In this document: piece by piece, positions 1 through 5,847 of the stretch
Layout of the letters: the number at the start of each line of letters is the position of its first letter
Numbering within the stretch: the first letter of the stretch is position 1
Assembly: GCA_019421925.1 (NCBI GenBank)
Contig: JAHZEH010000030.1
Coordinates: 5,838-12,649, forward strand
DNA from: Clostridia bacterium
GTDB lineage: Bacteria; Bacillota; Clostridia; Christensenellales; CALWSW01
Direction: 5' to 3'
DNA length: 6,812 nt
Program-made: the position numbers and the translations under genes
The notes under the pieces: model-generated
Seen by the model: only the letters and a program-made list of their open reading frames with translations
The model's database searches: none
Told to the model about the DNA's origin: nothing

Positions 1-975
1 AGAAATGATCTGGAGGCGGACGGGATTGCGGGAATCGAGACGCAGAAGAAGATCTACGGAAAAAATTATGAGGCCATTCCCAGCAGCCGCGATGTGTACA
101 GCGGCGCGACCAACGAGAAGGCTTCCGATTCCTTTGACTCCCTCCGACTGGAGAGCAAGGGGAGCGACGTTAAAAAGGTGCAGATCAGGCTCAAAGAGCT
201 GGGCTATTTCAAAGAGGACGCCACCAGCTTTTTTGGCGAGGTCACGGAGAAGGCCGTCAAGGCCTTCCAGAAGAACAATGGACTGAGTCAGGATGGCGTA
301 GTAGGCAAAAAGACATTCAACCTCCTTTTCTCCACGGATGCCAAGAAGGCGGCCAGCGCAGCTACGACCACTGCTATTACGGCCAAGGAGCAGGAGGAGA
401 TCGAGTGGGACGAGGCCAAGTGGGCGGACGCCGATCTGGGCGAGCCGGGCGGCAACGCCATCATCGAGGAGGCCATCAGCTTTGCGGGCCAGCAGCTCGG
501 AAAGAGATATGTCAGCGGCGGCAAAGGCCCCAATACCTTTGACTGCTCGGGCTTTACTTATTATGTGCTCAAGCATGTGGGCGTGAGCTGCTCGGGTTCC
601 AGCAAGTCCCAGGGCAACAACGACGCCTGGGAGAAGGTGGATCTCAACAACCTCCAGAGGGGCGACCTGCTCATCTTCACCAATACCAGCCTCAAGGGCA
701 TCGGCCATGTGGGCCTGTATCTGGGCAACGGCCGCTTCATTCACAGTTCCTCCGGTTCGGCCAAGGGGGTCACCATTTCCACCCTGACGGGCAGCTACCA
801 CGACCGCTTCCTGTGGGGCAGGCGCTGGGCAGAGACGGCTGCGCCGGTGCAGGAACCCGAGGACCAGGCAGAAGCCCAAGCGCCTGTCATCCCCGAGGAG
901 GAACAGGCGCCGGCGGAGGATATCGTTCTCGACGTTGAGGACGTGGCCGAAGGAGCGGAGGGGACGGAACAGTAA
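1..975 (+). CDS. Peptidoglycan-binding NlpC/P60 endopeptidase, 5'-truncated by window edge
   Basis: A cell-wall hydrolase, expected to act outside the membrane by cutting peptide cross-links or stems in peptidoglycan. The frame is open from base 1, so the true start lies upstream; the GTG at 94 is internal, because the codons before it (LEADGIAGIETQKKIYG) read as the end of a peptidoglycan-binding repeat. Counting codons from base 1, a second full PG_binding_1 repeat spans about 48-110 (RLKELGYF, AFQKNNGL, DGVVGKKT). A linker rich in Ala, Thr and Glu follows, then an NlpC/P60 domain at about 151-276. Its probable catalytic triad is Cys182 (FDCSGF), His236 (GHVGLYLG) and His248 (FIHSSS). The last ~48 residues are an acidic Pro/Glu/Ala tail with no recognised fold. 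No signal peptide is visible because the N-terminus is missing. It converges on the next gene with a shared terminator between, so it is separate from the transporter operon. The substrate bond is not determinable here. Confidence 0.9.
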   Translation, partial: RNDLEADGIAGIETQKKIYGKNYEAIPSSRDVYSGATNEKASDSFDSLRLESKGSDVKKVQIRLKELGYFKEDATSFFGEVTEKAVKAFQKNNGLSQDGVVGKKTFNLLFSTDAKKAASAATTTAITAKEQEEIEWDEAKWADADLGEPGGNAIIEEAISFAGQQLGKRYVSGGKGPNTFDCSGFTYYVLKHVGVSCSGSSKSQGNNDAWEKVDLNNLQRGDLLIFTNTSLKGIGHVGLYLGNGRFIHSSSGSAKGVTISTLTGSYHDRFLWGRRWAETAAPVQEPEDQAEAQAPVIPEEEQAPAEDIVLDVEDVAEGAEGTEQ

Positions 976-993
976 TGGGCGTCCCACTTCTCT

Positions 994-1033
994 AAAAAAA
1001 TGCAGCCCTCTTTTGCAGAGGGCTGCATTTTTT
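994..1033. terminator. Bidirectional intrinsic terminator between convergent genes
   Basis: A perfect 10-bp stem (TGCAGCCCTC at 1001-1010 with GAGGGCTGCA at 1018-1027) encloses a 7-nt loop. It is flanked by an A run on the left (994-1000) and a T run on the right (1028-1033), so each strand gives a GC stem followed by a U tract. It sits 18 nt after the NlpC/P60 stop and 7 nt beyond the minus-strand gene's stop, and so would serve both. Confidence 0.92.
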
Positions 1034-1040
1034 ATGGGAC

Positions 1041-1592
1041 CTATTTTTCCGTCCGGGTGATGGTCATGGCGCAGGGCTGGCCCTCGCCGTCGGCCACGGT
1101 GGTGGGGAAGTCGATTTCGCAGTGGGGGAAGGGATGAACTATGGCGTAGTCGCAGGCGCCGATCATCTCCCGGCAAAAGGCACGGATCTCCTCGGGGGTG
1201 GCCCCCAGCTCCTGGAGTGCCTCCACATGGGGACAAGCGTGGAAGAGTTTGACGGCTTTGTTCTCTCCCAGCTCGGTGATCTCCTGCTCAAAGACCATGA
1301 GGCCGCCCTTGGAGGTCTGGCCGAGCACGGCCTCAGAGGGGCCAATGTTGTCCGGGCCGTACTTCTCAGCGATCTTTTTGCCCTGGTAGAGGCCGAAGTC
1401 CCAGGAGCCCTCCCGGATGACTCTCTTGGCGTCCACTTCGGGATAGAGCCTCTCCAGCGCCTTCCAGATGAAATAAACCTGGCGCGCCCGGTCCATATAG
1501 CAGGATTTGACAGCGGCTTTGTATTCCTCGGGACTGACGGGCTGGTCCAGTTTCTGGCTATCCATAAAATTTTGAATCTCTTTCTGACTCAT
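1041..1592 (-). CDS. L-2-amino-thiazoline-4-carboxylic acid (ATC) hydrolase family protein
   Basis: 183 aa, probably cytoplasmic (no signal peptide or membrane segment). The C-terminal half matches my memory of the ATC hydrolase family: a FHACPHVEALQELG segment (118-130), a following Cys-containing helix (AFCREMIGACDYAIV, Cys140 and Cys147), a HPFPHCEIDFPTTVADG segment, and a terminal GQPCAMTI strand corresponding to the family's G..yC.f.f ending. ATC hydrolase opens a thiazoline ring to give N-carbamoyl-cysteine on the route to L-cysteine, but many homologues are uncharacterised and this one may act on another substrate. Six cysteines (31, 120, 140, 147, 158, 174) are present. The ATG at 1590-1592 is supported by a GAGGAGG ribosome binding site about 10 nt upstream. 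The gene is divergent from the importer operon across about 310 nt and ends at the shared terminator. Assignment is by motif recall, not by search. Confidence 0.68.
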   Translation of the reverse strand: MSQKEIQNFMDSQKLDQPVSPEEYKAAVKSCYMDRARQVYFIWKALERLYPEVDAKRVIREGSWDFGLYQGKKIAEKYGPDNIGPSEAVLGQTSKGGLMVFEQEITELGENKAVKLFHACPHVEALQELGATPEEIRAFCREMIGACDYAIVHPFPHCEIDFPTTVADGEGQPCAMTITRTEK

Positions 1593-1617
1593 GGTTGCAA
1601 TTCCTCCTCATTCCACG

Positions 1618-1674
1618 TATGATAGAAAAAGCGAAAGATGAAATAAGCGTACCTGCAAATCCGGGGAAAGTCAA
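1618..1674 (-). promoter_or_regulatory. Possible promoter for the ATC-hydrolase-like gene
   Basis: On the minus strand there is a TTGACT (1674-1669) followed after 17 nt by TACGCT (1651-1646), a good -35 with a poor -10. A better -10, TATCAT (1623-1618), lies nearer the gene but has only a weak TTATTT at the -35 distance. Either could drive the gene with a short leader; neither is convincing alone. Confidence 0.3.
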
Positions 1675-1729
1675 TTAGTTTTCAGTTCTGTACCGGCCTA
1701 CATACAGTTCAATGCAAAAGCACAATACC

Positions 1730-1758
1730 TTGACGGGCGGAGAGAAAACTGCTATTAT
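1730..1758 (+). promoter_or_regulatory. Sigma-A type promoter of the importer operon
   Basis: TTGACG (1730-1735), a 17-nt spacer and TATTAT (1753-1758): five of six consensus matches in each box with ideal spacing. Transcription would start near 1765, about 140 nt ahead of the binding-protein gene, which leaves room for the small leader ORF. No other comparable promoter is seen between here and 1906. Confidence 0.75.
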
Positions 1759-1781
1759 TCCTATCGAATAAATAGGATTAA
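1755..1781. promoter_or_regulatory. Operator-like inverted repeat over the -10/start site
   Basis: TTATTCCTAT (1755-1764) and ATAGGATTAA (1772-1781) are inverted repeats matching at 9 of 10 positions around a 7-nt centre. The element covers the end of the -10 box and the expected start point, the classic place for a repressor to block transcription. The arms are too AT-rich for a strong RNA hairpin, so a DNA-binding dimer is more likely. The regulator is not identifiable from the window; an Rrf2-type cysteine regulator is one speculative candidate. Confidence 0.55.
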
Positions 1782-1808
1782 TATATGAAACCAGGAGGAG
1801 GGATGTCA

Positions 1809-1889
1809 ATGATGGCAAGAAGTTTGAACCACGAGCGATGTTGCCGATGTCCGCGCTTCCAGTTCCCCGCAGGAATTTTCAATTCGTAA
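1809..1889 (+). CDS. Putative Cys/Arg-rich leader peptide (uORF) upstream of the importer
   Basis: A 26-codon ORF (28 if the in-frame ATG at 1803 is used) lying between the promoter and the binding-protein gene. Its core reads RSLNHERCCRCPRF, with Cys codons at 1839, 1842 and 1848 interspersed with Arg codons, two of them CGA. The ribosome binding site is a double AGGAGG (1793-1801), stronger than that of the gene it precedes. The AGGAGG at 1796-1801 is 7 nt from the ATG at 1809, which is why I prefer that start; ATGs at 1803 and 1812 are alternatives. It ends 16 nt before the binding-protein ATG, close enough for translational coupling or attenuation. Leader ORFs rich in a regulated amino acid are well known (trp, his; Cys-codon uORFs ahead of sulfur genes in actinobacteria). 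A cysteine-sensing role is inference; chance occurrence is possible but the ribosome binding site argues against it. Confidence 0.55.
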   Translation: MMARSLNHERCCRCPRFQFPAGIFNS

Positions 1890-1890
1890 A

Positions 1891-1898
1891 AGAGAGGG
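1891..1898 (+). promoter_or_regulatory. Ribosome binding site of the binding-protein gene
   Basis: AGAGAGGG lies 7 nt before the ATG at 1906 and only 1 nt after the leader ORF stop (1887-1889), so a ribosome finishing the leader would cover it. A small hairpin (GAATT 1873-1877, loop TTC, AATTC 1881-1885) sits just upstream. I see no long complementary segment that would clearly sequester this site. Confidence 0.6.
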
Positions 1899-1905
1899 TA
1901 TCATC

Positions 1906-3066
1906 ATGCGTAAAATGAAGAAGGTATTGGCTCTGGCACTCTGCTTGGCGTTTGCGGCGCTCGCCCTGGCGGGCTGCGGCGGCGGAGAGGCGGACGCGCC
2001 CGCCGCCGAAAGCGACGTCATCAAAATCGCCTACATAGGTCCGCTGACGGGGGACAACACCCTCTACGGCACCACCCAGAAGAACGCCATCACCCTGGCC
2101 GTGGATCAGGTCAACGCCGAGGGCGGCATCAACGGCAAGCAGGTGGTTGTGGAATGGAACGACGACAAGTCCGACCCCAATGAGACGGTCTCCCTGGCCA
2201 GCAAGGTGGCGGACGACGACTCCATCACGGCCATCTTCGGGCCCTTCTCCACCACCTCCGCCATGGCCTGCGCCCAGACGCTCATCGACGCCAAGATCCC
2301 CGTCTGCTCCGGCTCCGTGTCCCATCCCGACTGGTCGGGCATGGGCGAGGGCCGCTTCTTCCGCGGCGACTCCACCCAGGTGCAGATGATGACCGCATAC
2401 GCCGACTTCCTGGTCAACAAGATGGGTGTGACCAAGGTGGCCATGTACTATGTCCAGAGCGACTGGGGCGTGGCCGTATACGACTCCTTTATTGAGGAGT
2501 TCGGCAAGCTGGGCGGCAAAGTGGTGTACTCCGATATGTTCCCCCTGGGCACCAAGGATTTCACGCCCTCGCTTTCCAAGTTTAAGGAGCACGACAGCGA
2601 ATACGAGGTGTTCTTCCTGGCCGGGCATATCACCGAGGCCTCCCTTATCGTCAACCAGATGCGCAAGCTGGGCATCGACAAGCCCCTCATCACCAACAAC
2701 TCCCTGCAGATGCAGGAGTATCTGGATATCGTGGGCGAGAACGCCGAAGGCCAGATTCTGCTTGGCTACTTTGCCGAGACCGGCAATACCGACCGCTTTG
2801 AGGAGTTCCGCAAGAATTTTGAGGAGCGCTTTGGCACCAAGGTCGATACCCACGCCTTCAACACCACCGATCTGATCCTCGTCATGTTCGAGGCCCTGAG
2901 GAACTCCGGGGCGGACCGCGAGAAGTTTGTTGAGGAGATGCACAAGATCAAGGATTTCCAGGGCCTGCAGACCAAGATCACCATGCTGGAGAACGGCGAC
3001 ATGGATAAGCCCTTCACTCCTGTTGTGGTCAAGGACGGCAAATTCGTGGTTTGGACGAAGGAATAA
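1906..3066 (+). CDS. livJ: LIV/HAAT-type ABC transporter substrate-binding lipoprotein
   Basis: 386 aa. The N-terminus is a lipoprotein signal: Lys/Arg start (MRKMKK), a hydrophobic Leu/Ala stretch and the lipobox LAGC with lipidated Cys24, followed by a flexible GGGEADAPAAES linker. The mature part is a periplasmic-binding-protein fold of the branched-chain amino acid receptor type (Peripla_BP_6): KIAYIGPLTGDNTLYG opens the first lobe, AVDQVNAEGGINGKQV is the family's typical second motif, and IFGPFSTTSAMACAQTLIDAKIPVCSG is the hinge-proximal ligand region. It would sit on the outer face of the membrane and deliver ligand to the permeases encoded downstream. First gene of the operon, preceded by a small leader ORF and followed by a hairpin. 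The gene symbol denotes family position only. Family members bind Leu/Ile/Val, other amino acids, amides, urea or aromatic acids, and the ligand cannot be assigned from sequence; the neighbouring ATC-hydrolase-like gene hints at a sulfur compound. Confidence 0.93.
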   Translation: MRKMKKVLALALCLAFAALALAGCGGGEADAPAAESDVIKIAYIGPLTGDNTLYGTTQKNAITLAVDQVNAEGGINGKQVVVEWNDDKSDPNETVSLASKVADDDSITAIFGPFSTTSAMACAQTLIDAKIPVCSGSVSHPDWSGMGEGRFFRGDSTQVQMMTAYADFLVNKMGVTKVAMYYVQSDWGVAVYDSFIEEFGKLGGKVVYSDMFPLGTKDFTPSLSKFKEHDSEYEVFFLAGHITEASLIVNQMRKLGIDKPLITNNSLQMQEYLDIVGENAEGQILLGYFAETGNTDRFEEFRKNFEERFGTKVDTHAFNTTDLILVMFEALRNSGADREKFVEEMHKIKDFQGLQTKITMLENGDMDKPFTPVVVKDGKFVVWTKE

Positions 3067-3094
3067 TTGAAAGAACCTCGAATCTCATATTGGT

Positions 3095-3123
3095 AAAGTG
3101 CGGCGGCCATGTCGCCGCACTTT
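3095..3123 (+). terminator. Intercistronic hairpin after the binding-protein gene
   Basis: A perfect 11-bp stem, AAAGTGCGGCG (3095-3105) with CGCCGCACTTT (3113-3123), and a 7-nt loop, in the 93-nt gap between the binding-protein and first permease genes. The only U residues are inside the stem and are followed by GCG, so it is a poor full terminator. More likely it causes partial termination or protects the 3' end of the upstream message, giving more binding protein than permease. No new promoter is obvious after it. Confidence 0.7.
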
Positions 3124-3159
3124 GCGTTGATTCTATAGGTTTGGCGAGGGGGAAACCGG

Positions 3160-4038
3160 ATGTTTTTTCAGCAGGTTGTCAACGGCCTGGCCATTGGCAG
3201 CATCTATTCCCTGGTGGCCGTGGGCTATAGCATGGTCTACGGCGTGCTGGGACTCATCAACTTTGCAAACAACGCCTTCATGGTGGGCGGCGCGTACCTG
3301 CTCATCCTCTTTTTCGGGGAGCTCGGCCTGTCCTTCTGGCCGTCGCTCGTTCTGGCCGTGGGACTCTGCGGCCTGGGTGCGGTGCTTATGGACCGCCTGT
3401 CCCTGCGGCCCATCCGAAAGAAAGGGGCCTCGGGCATCGCCGCCCTTATCTGTACCGTGGGTTATTCCACCATTATCATCAACGTGGAGATGCTGGCCTT
3501 TGGCTCCCAGAGCATTGCGGTGCCCCAGGTATTCAACTTTCAGACCTTCACCATCGGGGATGTGGTCATCGACCCGCTCCAAATCATCATCCTGGCCACC
3601 TCTCTGGTCATGATGATCCTGCTCTCCATTCTGACCTACCGTACCAAGGCGGGGGAGGCTATGCGCGCCATCTCCCAGAACGCCAAGGCGGCCCAGCTCA
3701 TGGGTATCAAGGTCAATGGCATCATCACCCTCACCTTCTTTGTGGGCACGGTGTGCGCCGCCCTGTCCGGCGCCATGATCGGCATGTACTACGGCGCGGT
3801 GGACACGGGCATGAGCTTTGCCATCGGCATCAAGACCTTTGCCGCGGCGGTGCTGGGGGGGATCGGCTCCCTGCACGGCTCCATGGTGGGCGGGCTGGTG
3901 ATCGGCCTGCTGGAGACCTTTGTGGCCAGCTACATCAGCGCGGGCTACCGGGACGCCATCGCCTTCATCGTGCTGATCCTGGTGCTGGTGCTCAAGCCCA
4001 GCGGCCTGTTCGGACAGAAGATCACCACAAAGGTATGA
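3160..4038 (+). CDS. livH: LIV-type ABC transporter permease, LivH-like
   Basis: 292 aa, near the usual ~300 aa of LivH permeases. It is an integral membrane protein with about eight hydrophobic segments, forming half of the transport channel with the LivM-like partner. Family features in order: N-terminal VNGLAIGSIYSLVAVGYSMVYGVLGLINFA, the characteristic LivH opening; a basic loop RPIRKKG near 85; the cytoplasmic ATPase-coupling segment RAISQNAKAAQLMGI (169-183), equivalent to the EAA loop; GGIGSLHGSMVGG (233-245); and a C-terminal KPSGLFGQK. The start ATG has GAGGGGG 7 nt upstream. It follows the binding-protein gene after a 93-nt gap with a hairpin and is 16 nt ahead of the LivM-like ATG. 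No truncation or missing motif. The substrate is not predictable from this subunit. Confidence 0.95.
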   Translation: MFFQQVVNGLAIGSIYSLVAVGYSMVYGVLGLINFANNAFMVGGAYLLILFFGELGLSFWPSLVLAVGLCGLGAVLMDRLSLRPIRKKGASGIAALICTVGYSTIIINVEMLAFGSQSIAVPQVFNFQTFTIGDVVIDPLQIIILATSLVMMILLSILTYRTKAGEAMRAISQNAKAAQLMGIKVNGIITLTFFVGTVCAALSGAMIGMYYGAVDTGMSFAIGIKTFAAAVLGGIGSLHGSMVGGLVIGLLETFVASYISAGYRDAIAFIVLILVLVLKPSGLFGQKITTKV

Positions 4039-4054
4039 GAGGGGGGAAGTGGGT

Positions 4055-5077
4055 ATGTTCAAAAAAATCCTGAGCGCCTGGGCCAAGTATGAGAAGTATG
4101 TCACGCTGGCGGCGCTGCTGATTGCCGTTGTTTTCCCCATGCTCTCCAGCAAGAACTATGTCCTCAACGTGGGCATCCTCTGCCTGCTCTACTCCCTGCT
4201 CTCCCTCAGCCTCAACTTTGTCACGGGCTATACGGGCATTGTGGTGTTGGGGCAGGCGGGCTTCTACGGCATCGGCGCCTACGCGTATTCCATCCTTGCA
4301 ACCAAGCTGGGGCTGACCTTTCTGCCCGCCACAATACTGGCTATGGCCATCGCTTTCTGCTTCGGCCTTCTGATCGGCCTGCCCACCCTTCGGCTCAAGG
4401 GAAACTACCTCTCCATCGTCACGCTGGGATTCTGTGAGATTCTGCGCATTGTGGAGCTCAACTGGACGGAGCTGACAGGCGGCCCCTTCGGCCTCAAGAA
4501 TATTCCCTCGCCGGAGATCTTCGGAATCACCTTCAAGACCCCCCGGATGAAGTATTATCTGATTCTGGTGCTGGTGGTGCTGACGATCATCGTCATCAAA
4601 AATATCCTGGCCTCCCGGTCAGGCCGGGCCTTCTCCGCCATCAAGGGGGATGAGGTGGCGGCAGAGGCCATGGGTGTCAACGTTTTTCGCTATAAGCTCC
4701 TGGCCTTTGCCATCGCCGCGGCGGTTGCGGGTCTGGCCGGGGCTTTCTACGGCTCCTATGTCAACTACATCGACTCCACCAACTTCAGCTACAATCAATC
4801 CATTCAGATCCTGTCCATGACCATTATGGGGGGGCTTGGGTCCATCCCGGGCAGTATCATCGGCTCGGTGTTCTTTATCATCCTGCCCGAGGTGCTCCGC
4901 TTCCTGACCAGCTACCGCCAGGTGTTTTACGGCGTGGCGCTGGTGCTCATGATTATGTTCAAGCCGGACGGTATCCTGGGCGGGTTCAGCCTGCGTCAGA
5001 TCCGCCTGTTTGAGCGGGCCCAGAAGCGCATGGAGGAGGAAGGGCCGATTCCTGTGGAAAGGGGACAGAGCGAATGA
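4055..5077 (+). CDS. livM: LIV-type ABC transporter permease, LivM-like
   Basis: 340 aa from the chosen ATG. Second membrane subunit of the importer. Recognisable LivM features are LNFVTGYTGIVVLGQAGFYGIGAYAY in the N-terminal half, LRLKGNYLSIVTLGFCEILRI, TGGPFGLKNIP (about 141-151), the ATPase-coupling loop SRSGRAFSAIKGDEVAAEAMGV (about 187-208, split by SGRAF), GGLGSIPGSIIG and a C-terminal FKPDGILGG. About 30 polar, charged residues follow, ending QSE. An in-frame GTG at 4049 would add two residues, but it is only 2 nt from the GGGGGG ribosome binding site (4041-4046), whereas the ATG at 4055 is 8 nt away, so I prefer the ATG. The stop overlaps the next gene's start in ATGA, indicating translational coupling. 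LivM in E. coli is longer at the N-terminus; this length is ordinary for Gram-positive versions. Confidence 0.95.
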   Translation: MFKKILSAWAKYEKYVTLAALLIAVVFPMLSSKNYVLNVGILCLLYSLLSLSLNFVTGYTGIVVLGQAGFYGIGAYAYSILATKLGLTFLPATILAMAIAFCFGLLIGLPTLRLKGNYLSIVTLGFCEILRIVELNWTELTGGPFGLKNIPSPEIFGITFKTPRMKYYLILVLVVLTIIVIKNILASRSGRAFSAIKGDEVAAEAMGVNVFRYKLLAFAIAAAVAGLAGAFYGSYVNYIDSTNFSYNQSIQILSMTIMGGLGSIPGSIIGSVFFIILPEVLRFLTSYRQVFYGVALVLMIMFKPDGILGGFSLRQIRLFERAQKRMEEEGPIPVERGQSE

Positions 5078-5844
5078 GCGAACCTATTTTGAAGGGCGAA
5101 CACGTCACCCAGACCTTCTCCGGCCTGGTGGCGGTGAGCGACGTGAGCTTTGAGGTGTATCCCGGCGAAATTGTGGGCATCATCGGCCCCAACGGCGCGG
5201 GAAAGACCACCCTGTTTAACGACATTACCGGCATGTATACCCCAACCTCCGGCGTTATCACCTTTGACGGCGAGAGGCTCAACGGCCTGAAACCCCATCA
5301 GATCACGGCCAGGGGCATGGCGCGCACCTTCCAGAACATCCGCCTGTTCAACAACCTGATGGCCATTGACAATGTCATGGTGGGCCTGCATACCCAGACA
5401 AAGGCTGGGGTGGTCAGCTCCATTCTTAAGCTGCCCCGCCACCGCAGGGAGGAGAGGGAGGGCCTGGCCCGGGCGGAGGAGATCCTGCGCCAGACCGGCC
5501 TGTACGACTACCGCTATCACTACGCCAACAGCCTGCCCTACGGCCTCCAGCGGCGGCTGGAGATCGCCCGGGCCATGGCGGCCAACCCCAAGGTGCTGCT
5601 CTTTGACGAGCCCGCCGCAGGCATGAATGAACAGGAGACGGAGGACCTGCTCAGCTTCATCCGCCAGCTCAAGGACATGGGCTATACCATTGTGCTCATC
5701 GAGCACGATATGGGGCTGGTGATGCGCCTGTGCGAGAGAATCTATGTGCTGGATCACGGTATGCTCATCGCCTCGGGCACCCCGGAGGAGGTCCAGGCCA
5801 ACGAGCTGGTCATCGACGCCTATCTGGGAAAGGAGGAGGGCTGA
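5074..5844 (+). CDS. livG: LIV-type ABC transporter ATP-binding protein, LivG-like
   Basis: 256 aa, full length. Cytoplasmic ATPase that pairs with the LivF-like subunit to power import. Motifs: Walker A GPNGAGKTT (38-46, Lys44), Q-loop ARTFQNIRLF (Gln87), signature LPYGLQRRLEIARA (154-167), Walker B VLLFDE (Asp178, Glu179), the LivG-typical D-loop AAGMN, and switch His211 in IEHDMGLVM. The long insert after the Q-loop (about 104-150) and the C-terminal PEEVQANELVIDAYLG are characteristic of LivG. The signature departs from LSGGQ: Pro replaces Ser at 155 and Leu replaces the first Gln at 158. LivG proteins generally have variant signatures (E. coli LAYGQQ), so this is likely functional. The start ATG overlaps the LivM-like stop by 4 nt and has GGAAAGGGG 9 nt upstream. 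Confidence 0.96.
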   Translation: MSEPILKGEHVTQTFSGLVAVSDVSFEVYPGEIVGIIGPNGAGKTTLFNDITGMYTPTSGVITFDGERLNGLKPHQITARGMARTFQNIRLFNNLMAIDNVMVGLHTQTKAGVVSSILKLPRHRREEREGLARAEEILRQTGLYDYRYHYANSLPYGLQRRLEIARAMAANPKVLLFDEPAAGMNEQETEDLLSFIRQLKDMGYTIVLIEHDMGLVMRLCERIYVLDHGMLIASGTPEEVQANELVIDAYLGKEEG

Positions 5845-5847
5845 GCT

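Noticed and set aside
94..975. GTG at 94 as the true start of the NlpC/P60 gene
   Set aside because: The frame is open to base 1 and the upstream codons encode the end of a peptidoglycan-binding repeat, so the gene continues past the window edge.
1122..1622. 166-codon plus-strand open frame opposite the ATC-hydrolase-like gene
   Set aside because: It has no good ribosome binding site or family motif, whereas the minus-strand frame has a strong GAGGAGG site, a terminator and recognisable family segments.
1682..1720. Short direct repeat CAGTTC upstream of the importer promoter
   Set aside because: Two 6-nt copies about 22 nt apart are within chance expectation and show no wider similarity or symmetry.
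1879..2943. 354-codon minus-strand open frame opposite the binding-protein gene
   Set aside because: The plus strand has a lipobox and the full binding-protein fold. The antisense product is Gly/His/Val-rich with no family resemblance, as expected of a shadow frame in GC-rich DNA.
4049..4054. GTG at 4049 as start of the LivM-like gene
   Set aside because: It is only 2 nt from the GGGGGG ribosome binding site; the ATG at 4055 has proper 8-nt spacing.
3133..4152. 339-codon minus-strand open frame opposite the LivH-like gene
   Set aside because: The His/Asp/Gln/Gly-rich product is the antisense signature of a hydrophobic membrane protein gene, and the frame runs across the LivH/LivM junction.
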